Shown: piece by piece, positions 57,190-64,000 of the stretch
Layout of the letters: each line of letters opens with the position of its first letter
Position numbering within the stretch: position 1 is the first letter of the stretch
Made by a program: the position numbers and the translations under genes
The notes under the pieces: model-generated
What the model saw: only the letters and a program-made list of their open reading frames with translations
Told to the model about the DNA's origin: nothing
The model's database searches: none
NCBI GenBank assembly: GCA_023101885.1
Contig: JALPQD010000076.1
Span: forward strand, 1,142,897-1,206,896
From: Typhlomys cinereus
Lineage: Eukaryota; Chordata; Mammalia; Rodentia; Platacanthomyidae
Reading direction: 5' to 3'
Length of the DNA stretch: 64,000 nt

Positions 57190-58960
57190 AATTTTAAGTC
57201 TTCCATTCTATGAACAGTGGATATTGTCTCATTTATTTGGACCTGCCAGATATTTTTAATGATGTTTTAAATTTTCTGCTCACAAGAATCCTACTTTCTT
57301 AGCTAAATCTACTCCTAAGTCTTTCAGTTTTTGATGATTTTTATAAACAAAATTGTTCATGTTCTCTTTTGATTCATATCAAATGTATATGAATCAAGTA
57401 TAACTGAATTTGCATATTGATTTTTAGCCTGCAACTTTTAAAAATTCTTTTGCTGTTTCTAACAGTTCCCTTAGGAATCCTGATACACATACAAATCCAC
57501 ATATGAAAGTATGTTATTTGCAAATAGAGAACATTTACTTCTTCCTTTCAGTTTGGATGTCTTTAATTTCTCCTCCTTGACTGTTTGTTCTGACTTTCTT
57601 GTACTCTGTTGGGTAGAAATGCTGAAGGTAGGCTCATCTTCTTGACTGCAGGAGGAAATGCTATTTTTCGACCACCCTGACGTGACACCAGCTACACTTT
57701 CATGCGCTTCTCTTATGTTGCGGAAAATCCCTTTTCTTCCTAGCATATTTTCTTCCTGGTATTTTTTTTTTAAAATCAAGACAGGATATAAGGTTTCATC
57801 AAGTGATTTTTTTAGTGCAATTGAGATGATAGTGTCGTATTTTTTTCTTATTAATTATTGTATTGGATGATTTGTGGCTTATTTGATGAAACAATAATTG
57901 ATTAACTGGCTTTCCATGATTTGCCACCATGGCCTTCCTGGAGTAAATCCTTCTTGGTTGTCTGGTTGGTTGGCACACAGTTGTTCATAGTATGCTTGTA
58001 CAGTCCTCACCATTTCTGTAAAGGCAATAAGGATCTCATATCATGGTTTTAATAATTTCAATCTCAACTCTTTTTTTCTTAGTCAGCCTAAAATTTGTGA
58101 ATATTTTTTTAAAAAGCACCTTTTAAGTAGTTTTTTTGCCAATATCTGTTATGTTGACCTTTGATCTAACCCTTACTGCTTCCTTCCACCTGCTATGTTT
58201 TTGGTTTACTTTGTTCTTTTTCTGGTATTTTAGAGTAGAAAGTTACATTACTGGATATTTTAATTTTAAATTTTTATTTATTCGTTCGTGTGGGAGGGGC
58301 ACATGTGTCCTTGTGTCCCTGTGGAGGGCCAAGGGTGACTTTGAGAATCATCCTGGATTGCTTCTACTCCTTGCTTCACTCTGAGACTTCCCAGGCTCCA
58401 CCCACCAGGCCCAAAGTGCAGGCCACTGCCATTTGCATCTGTTGGTTTTACTTAGGACCTGGGATCTGAATTCAGGACCTTCTGCATGCTAGGCAGAGTC
58501 TTAATCCCTGAACCATCTTTCTAGCCCGAATTTATATTTTTTAATGAAGACATTAATTGTTATAATAACCTTGTAAGTACTGATTTTGCTTTATCCTAAA
58601 AGTTCTGGTATGCTTCTTATTTTCATTCACCTCTAAGTCTTTTCTAATTTCTTTCCTGTTTCTCCTATGACTCATTGGTTATTAGTTCTAAATATATGTG
58701 AATTCCTCAATTTTTTCTTCCCTGATCTCTAGTTTTATTCTACTTTGTTTGCTAAAAAATACTTTATGTGATTTTGATCTTTTCTGATTCCTTGACATCT
58801 GCTTTGTGACCTATTCCACATACACTTAGGAATGTTGATTCCAACATTGTCGACTACTTCATATTATCCTTAGAGTTCAAGTTCTTGAATGCACTTTGTA
58901 GATTCCTCCCTGGACTAAGCCTGCCCACCTTCTCTGCTATCATGTCTCATAACTCTTTAT
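57190..58960 (-). mobile_element. Old L1 ORF2 reverse-transcriptase region, antisense, split by a SINE
   Basis: CTACTCCTAAGTCTTTCAG, TGCAAATAGAGAACATTTAC, TTTGCTGTTTCTAACAG, TGACTGCAGGAGGAAATG and GCCTTCCTGGAGTAAATCC are antisense L1 ORF2, continuing after the SINE at 58262-58528. Many stops on the coding strand. Confidence 0.75.
58262..58528 (-). repeat. Older B2-like SINE, antisense
   Basis: AAGGGTGACTTTGAGAATC, ATCCTGGATTGCTTCTAC, CAGGCTCCACCCACCAGG, GGGATCTGAATTCAGGACC and TTAATCCCTGAACCATC are the reverse complement of the older B2-like family. The CA tail is short or lost. Confidence 0.82.
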
Positions 58961-59091
58961 CCTTGCTCAGGAAATATTTTTGACAGACTTATTCATTAAA
59001 GTAAACTTAATTATTATAACTTCAATAATTAATATTTTGATAGATTGAGGAACAATTACAATGTATGTTTGTGACAAGTTTTAAAACATCT

Positions 59092-59290
59092 GGGGGGGCC
59101 GGAGAGATGGTTTGTGGGGATGAGGTCACCTGTGCTCAGATCTGATGACCTGAGCTCCATCTCCAGAGAAGGAGAGAGTTGACTTCCAAAAATTGACTAC
59201 TGACCTCCACATACATGCCATGTTACACATGCCTACACGTTCACTCCCTCTCACAAATAAATAATTAAAATATTTTAAAAATAAGAATAA
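59092..59290 (+). repeat. B3-like SINE
   Basis: GGGGCCGGAGAGATGGTTTG, TGATGACCTGAGCTCCATC, ACTGACCTCCACATACATGCC and CACAAATAAATAATTAAAA follow B3. Confidence 0.75.
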
Positions 59291-61636
59291 AGCGTATGGA
59301 ATGGTACATGTTTGGATACTTACAAAATTATTCACTGTGCCGAAAGATGGAATTGATATGCATCTATCATCAGACAAATGTATGTCATGTTGCTTCAATG
59401 AAATTTTCTTTAGCTGTAAGAAGTGGCGTATGGTGCATCTACACTGTGAATGTACCTTGAAGACATTGTTAAGTGACAAGACAGACACAAAAGGACACTC
59501 AGTATCCTGTGATTCCATTTATATAAATGCACAGAATAAGCCAATTTATATTGACAGAAAGCCAAGTAATACTTTATGTGGTGGAAAAGGGGAGTGTCTG
59601 CTTTGGGGTTTGGGTATTTCTCCACTGGTGATAACAGTATCTCTGCTCATGAGTTTTTGACTATTTAATCACAATAAGAAAATTTAAAAGTTGAAATATG
59701 GATATGGTTGAAGGTAAAAGACCAGGTAAATCTCATTTTGAAATAATATTTCTATCGACTATTAAAAATAAAGACCAAAGGCTAGAGTGAAGTAAATGTG
59801 AATGAGAAAGGCTCACTCTTTCACATTTATTCATGTCAGAGTGTTTAATATAAAATGAACAAAAAAACCCAGCTATTTTGTTTATTGGCAAGCTTTTTTG
59901 TGGCACATCTGGAATTCATATGCTGAATGTTATCATAGATATGTTTTTCAACCAGTTCAGATGAACAAGATAAAACCTACTCCAGTATTTTTGCCTTGGT
60001 TAAGACTGCAAAGAACTCTTTGTTCGTAATTTCTTTTTTATTAAAGAGCATGTCTAGAAATAGATCCATCATCGGGTTTAATGTTGTTAAGCCTTTATTC
60101 GATTTGGGCTTTTTGTTAGTGATGATGGTGGAAAGAATCACAGAGAGTCATGGATTAAACTGTAGCTTATTCCAGAAGGCTGAAAATCAAAAAGATAAAA
60201 TAGTTTACTGAGAAATACTTTCAGATGTATAATATATTGTATAATTATATCCCAGAACTGTTCTTTGAATTGTCTGTGCTAAAATGTAGTTGTCAACAGT
60301 AGAAGTACCAACATTTCCTCTTGTGTTAGATTTTCCAAAGTGATATTTTATACAGCATAAACCCAGATGTGTTGCTTTCTTGTGTGAAGAAAGCACAAGA
60401 TCCTAAAAATGGAATCAGACCACAAGCAAAATTATTTCTCTTGTCATGTGTCCTCTCCTACTGTATTTACTCAATACTCATCTAGTTATACAATATATAC
60501 TTTAAAAATAACAATTTGTATGCTGCTTTTCACTGTAGTAAAATTCAGTGGCTTCTATCCTTAGGCATAAAGTGGGTCAAAATTATAAAACTATATTTGT
60601 ATTTTAAATTAGGCCGAACCATTTCATACATGCTGAGTAACTAGAACCTTCTTGCCTGCACAAAATTTGAACCAATAGCGCTTTACACTGCATAATACAT
60701 ACACGTTTTACTCTAAATGTTTGGAAAGAATATTAACATACTGTAAAAAGTATTAAAAAAAATAGGTTTCAGAATCAGGGAAACCAAGTCTTAAGTCTGG
60801 AACTTAACCAGTTACTAGGGTTTTTTTATATGAAAAACACATTTATAGGTAAAAATAGGTATCTTTCAAATGTAAACCTTTACTCTAATCCCTAGAAAAT
60901 GATAAGCTGGGGACTAGTCCATGGGTGTTGAAAGGTCTGGCTATAATGATATGGATGATAACTTGGTTAACATTTTGAAAGAAACAAATATGGCTCTTAT
61001 TGCTGGTAGCTCTCTAGGCAATCTGATCACTTTTTCCTTGCTTTAACATAGTATGTGTGTGGTAGGAGGACCAAGAAGTAAAAATGTCAGATCAGTATGG
61101 TTTATTTAGTAAACAGATGTGAATGTTAGTGACTCTCTTACCCTGCCCCAGCTCATGAGAGATGATAAGACACAAGATGTGAATGGGTAAAGATGCACAA
61201 GAGTGCAGAAGCCCTCACCTTTTCCCCAGAGGCAGGTTCTGCTGGGCAGCACCCAGGTATCTCTGACTCTCCAGATGTACTTGCATCTCTTGATGAGATG
61301 AGATAGGAAATGTTGGCTTAGTTGTTCTCCCTCAAAGAGGAGCTTGGCCTTCACATTAATGATTGAGATAAAGCAGGACCTTGGAACTGTGAGCTCATTG
61401 GCTCCCATATATGTCATATCTGGTCTTGATGGCAGCTGCTATCAAGTCCTCTGTGAGCAGGGCTGGGTCTTCTCAGCAGAAGCTTCCCTAAGGAAACATT
61501 GCAACAAGCTGTCTCTGCTTTCTAGATCCTATGTATTTCCCAAAGAATCATTCAAAGCATTGTCTGGTCTCTGGATCATGTTCTCCCCCAATAATAATTT
61601 GCTGACACCTCTATCCTACAATGATGAGGATAAGCC

Positions 61637-61760
61637 AGATGTGGTGACATATGCCTTTAAATCAAAGCACTTGGAAAACTAAGCCAGGAGAATCAAAGAT
61701 GCAAGGCCTGCTTGGGCTACAGAGTGAGTTCAATCTAGGGCTGAAAAAAAAAATAAAAGA
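61637..61760 (+). repeat. B1 SINE
   Basis: CCAGATGTGGTGACATATGCC, CAGGAGAATCAAAGATGC and TTGGGCTACAGAGTGAGTTC follow B1 and end in an A-rich tail. Confidence 0.78.
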
Positions 61761-62189
61761 TGGGTTCTAATCATATGAACCTCTTAAAACACCAAGCACC
61801 TCTCCTGGATGCCTTGTATGTATAAAATCATGTGTATACAAGATCATGTTCCTTTTTCTCCTCTTCATCTATGGTCAGTTCATGACAGTGAACTCTTGAC
61901 AGGCAGAGGGCAAGCTCCTCCTCACCCCAATACTGAAGTGGGCCAAACCTGTGACACAAAGTATAACTAAGAAGACCAAGCAGATTGTCCTGTTGTCTGT
62001 CCAGGGAGCAGAGGGCATATTGTTACCACAGCATGTGTTAATGATTGTGGGTTAGCAGTGTTGTGAGAACAAGGCCCCTCTCATTGCATATGGGCGTACA
62101 GGGTGGCAGTGTAACTTTATGGACACAATCAAGGAGGATGAAGTTTATTGCAGTTCACCTGCATGGTTGCTAATAAATCACCATCAAAC

Positions 62190-62562
62190 AGCTTAAGGGA
62201 ACAAGGAGTTTATTTTCTTGTGATAGTCTGGTTACAGATCGTAGTCCCGCTTGATAGGAGAACACACACCAACACCAGGGCCAGGCCGAGGGAACTTGCC
62301 ACACCATCTCTACCTATTGACTGAGAGAGGGACGATCCTTACTTGCCAGACCAGCATGTCAAGTATATACAAGGATACCAACTTTCTCATCCAGCTCTCT
62401 GTAATTTATTCTAGGGCTTAGTCCCACCTACCATGGGCTAGGCCTTCCCCATCAGCTAGACAATCTCTTGCAGGTTTGCTCTGGGCTTAACTCAACAACT
62501 AATTCTCTGCAAATGTGCCCGAGAACTGTCAACTGTCAAGTTGACACTTGTGCCTAACTATG
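62190..62562 (+). repeat. URR1-like non-autonomous DNA transposon
   Basis: AACAAGGAGTTTATTTTCTTG, TAGTCCCACCTACCATGGGC, TAGGCCTTCCCCATCAG and TGTCAAGTTGACACTTGTGCC match the rodent URR1 order, including the conserved 3' part. Confidence 0.65.
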
Positions 62563-62866
62563 ACAGAGTTCTTGAACTTCAAATCCCTCAAGTCACTTTG
62601 CTTTGGTTTTCTGTTGCACAAAGGCCAATGTCAGCCAGCTTTGGTGTAACATCCAACAGGCAACCCAATATGAAATTTTAAATGAACTTAGAATATAGGG
62701 TTTTTTGGGGAGCAGTCCTTTTGTAACTCAATTTCGAGGTTCTTCAATGTGCATTTTACATAGATGATGTCCCGGCAGGACATCAAGAGCTTGGACGTGC
62801 CTGGAAGCACTTTGTGTATGTCCAGAATTGCAGAACTCACAGATTCTATTTCTGTGGTTCTTTCAG

Positions 62867-63031
62867 GTACCAGCAAAGTGAACCTTGTGAAGATCGCGTC
62901 CACGGCCTCCAGCCCTAGGGACACAGCCCTGGCTGCCGTCATCTGCAGCGCTCTGGCCACCGTGCTCCTGGCACTGCTCATCCTGTGCGCCATCTACTGC
63001 AAGAGGCAGTTCATGGAGAAGAAGCCCAGCT
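62867..63031 (+). CDS. Tnfrsf19: TNFRSF19 coding exon 5: juxtamembrane stalk, transmembrane helix, start of cytoplasmic tail
   Basis: This exon completes Cys149, then encodes residues 150-203 and one base of the next codon. The stalk (TSKVNLVKIASTASSPRDT) leads to a hydrophobic helix at about 171-191 (AAVICSALATVLLALLILCAI), then the basic stop-transfer stretch YCKRQFMEKKPS. This is the single-pass type I topology of the family. The donor GTAAGC at 63032 is in phase 1. The orthologous protein continues with a long cytoplasmic tail containing a TRAF-binding region, which must lie downstream of the window. If the intron were retained, the frame would run 24 more codons to a stop at 63103-63105, giving a receptor with almost no signalling tail. 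Confidence 0.97.
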
Positions 63032-63360
63032 GTAAGCCCCTCCCTCTGATCGTACAGTTAGTCACACACGCTTCACAAGGCCTGGCAAAGACGTTCAGGC
63101 AGTGACCAAAGGGATGCCAAAAAAGCTGTGATGTCTAGGCCATGAGGCAAAGACTGAAGTTGTTCCGTACTCTAAACTTTCCTTACAGAAAACCCTAAGT
63201 TATTGTGACTCTATGTAAGAAGAAATAGTCCTCAACTTTCTATGGCCTAGCCTGACAATATTCAATACTGGATAAAAACATATCCATTCAACCATTCTGC
63301 TTCTCACTTTCAGTATAATATCCAGTCAGTTACACGAGAGATTCAACACTGCCATAAAGT

Positions 63361-63436
63361 GGGCTGGGTTGTAGCTCAGTGGTACAGTCTTGTCTGGTAC
63401 ATGCAAGGCCCTGGATTCAATCCCTACTACCCAAAA
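63361..63436 (+). repeat. ID SINE
   Basis: GGGCTGGGTTGTAGCTCAGTGGTACAG holds box A; CATGCAAGGCCCTGGATTCAATCCC holds box B. This is a clear ID element, a tRNA-Ala/BC1-related rodent SINE, with a short A tail. Confidence 0.88.
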
Positions 63437-63699
63437 ATGTGTGCTTATTTGTATATATGATTAACACAGGCTTTGGACTAGGTGTAACTTTGACCAACTG
63501 GAGGCTGATGGAAATATTTGGGCCTCATTTAATTCTGCTGCCAAGCTAAGTTGTTTGGAATGTATGGGTGTGTGAAATACATTTCTATTTATGATATCTT
63601 CAGTTTATAATTGGTTATATTGGGGTGCAACACATATGTAAGATGAAGTGTTCCTATAATAAAAACTTGTAACAATACTAACTTCTTTAAAAATATAAA

Positions 63700-63960
63700 A
63701 GAGTGCAATAGAGATGGCTAAGGGTTAAATCTCTGTTTTGCACACAGAAGGTCCTGAGTTCAGATCCCAGGTCCCATGTAAAAATGCCAGGTGAAAATGG
63801 TGGCCTGCACTTCTGGTCCTGGTGGGCAGAGCTTTGGAAATCGCAGCATGAAGGAAGAAGGAGGTAGAAGCAATCCAGGATGATTTCCAAAGTCACCCTT
63901 GGTTCTCCCCATATACAGTGCCCCCCACACACATATAAAATAAACAAATAAAAAAATAGA
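63700..63960 (+). repeat. Older B2-like SINE
   Basis: AGAGATGGCTAAGGGTTAAATC, GGTCCTGAGTTCAGATCCC, CTTCTGGTCCTGGTGGGCAG, AGCAATCCAGGATGATTTCC and AAGTCACCCTTGGTTC match the older family, with ATAAACAAATAAAA at the end. Confidence 0.82.
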
Positions 63961-64000
63961 AGAAAATAAAAATACAAAAGAGAGGATGATAGCTGGCTTT

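Larger units (their letters stand above)
30693..62866 (+). other. Tnfrsf19: Tnfrsf19 intron 4
   Basis: About 32.2 kb. No coding exon could be recognised inside it other than L1 ORF2. Stretches without recognisable gene or repeat: 30700-33540, 34025-34615, 35050-35380, 36545-38275, 38430-39410, 40120-40550, 42810-44035, 44545-45355, 45710-46115, 46860-47840, 48160-49770, 50120-50710, 51230-52475, 56200-57185, 59290-61630, 61765-62185 and 62565-62860. Alternative exons in these cannot be excluded from sequence alone. Confidence 0.8.
450..63031 (+). other. Tnfrsf19: Tnfrsf19 (TROY) gene, partial: five internal exons and four introns
   Basis: Five exons on the + strand join in phase (0, 0, 2, 1, then 1 at the last donor) into one 203-codon open frame recognisable as TNFRSF19, an orphan-type TNF receptor also called TROY or TAJ. 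The family is type I membrane protein. TROY is known to bind TRAF adaptors, activate JNK and NF-kB, act as a Nogo-receptor co-receptor and be a Wnt target in epithelial stem cells. Intron lengths are about 2.1, 16.7, 10.9 and 32.2 kb. All four introns begin GT and end AG. A splice acceptor before the first exon shows that an upstream leader exon lies outside the window. The final donor shows that the cytoplasmic-tail exons lie beyond it. Gene identity is from recognised protein sequence; function is family knowledge. Confidence 0.96.
63032..64000 (+). other. Tnfrsf19: Tnfrsf19 intron 5, start only
   Basis: Begins with donor GTAAGC. It holds an ID SINE (63361-63436) and an older B2-like SINE (about 63700-63960). 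The window ends inside the intron, so the acceptor and the cytoplasmic-tail exons are not seen. Confidence 0.85.

Noticed and set aside
63361..63436. Possible tRNA gene
   Set aside because: It has box A and box B but lacks a proper cloverleaf, and the sequence is that of an ID SINE with an A tail.
1..64000. CRISPR arrays, operons, phage or other prokaryotic systems
   Set aside because: No regularly spaced unique-spacer repeats, no operon-like gene strings, and the window is clearly mammalian with GT-AG introns and SINE/LINE content.

Overview
This is mammalian nuclear DNA: one gene spread over long, repeat-filled introns. The gene is the TNF-receptor-superfamily member TNFRSF19 (TROY/TAJ) on the + strand. 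Five consecutive coding exons are present: 450-554 (coding from 486), 2666-2776, 19508-19686, 30607-30692 and 62867-63031. Their reading phases join cleanly into 203 codons plus one base. These encode the signal peptide, three cysteine-rich domains, the stalk, the single transmembrane helix and the first basic cytoplasmic residues. The upstream leader exon and promoter lie before the window, and most of the cytoplasmic tail lies after it.

The organism is a rodent. The repeat set includes B1, B4-like, B3-like, ID and B1-dID SINEs, URR1-like elements and MIR. The youngest abundant SINE is a B2-like, tRNA-headed element with a CA-repeat tail. Its body does not read like the B2 consensus I know from mouse and rat, so a non-murine myodont such as a jerboa relative is a reasonable but unproven guess.

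Layout. Bases 1-2776 hold exons 1-2 and two short L1 tails in opposite orientations. Intron 2 (2777-19507) holds an old + strand L1 broken by SINEs (about 4.6-9.1 kb), a long TG-rich tract (10.2-10.6 kb), a CA/CG tract (13.7 kb), and B1, MIR and B1-dID copies. Intron 3 (19687-30606) holds an L1 with a 5' inversion (20.8-21.4 kb), a MaLR-like LTR fragment, a URR1-like element and a long antisense L1 (27.2-28.8 kb). Intron 4 (30693-62866) is the largest. It holds young L1 insertions (33.6, 36.0, 42.2 and 53.1-56.2 kb), several young SINEs with perfect target-site duplications, a 300-bp GGAA tract, a CTCTGT tract, and another old antisense L1 (57.2-59.0 kb).

The only other long open reading frame is the 3' two-thirds of L1 ORF2 (53121-55211), within a 5'-truncated L1. 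Its 3' UTR is nearly identical to a second copy at 36001-36525, which points to a recently active L1 subfamily. I found no non-coding RNA gene, CRISPR array, prokaryotic feature or new gene system. The most notable items are the young L1 and SINE families and some splice features of the receptor gene.
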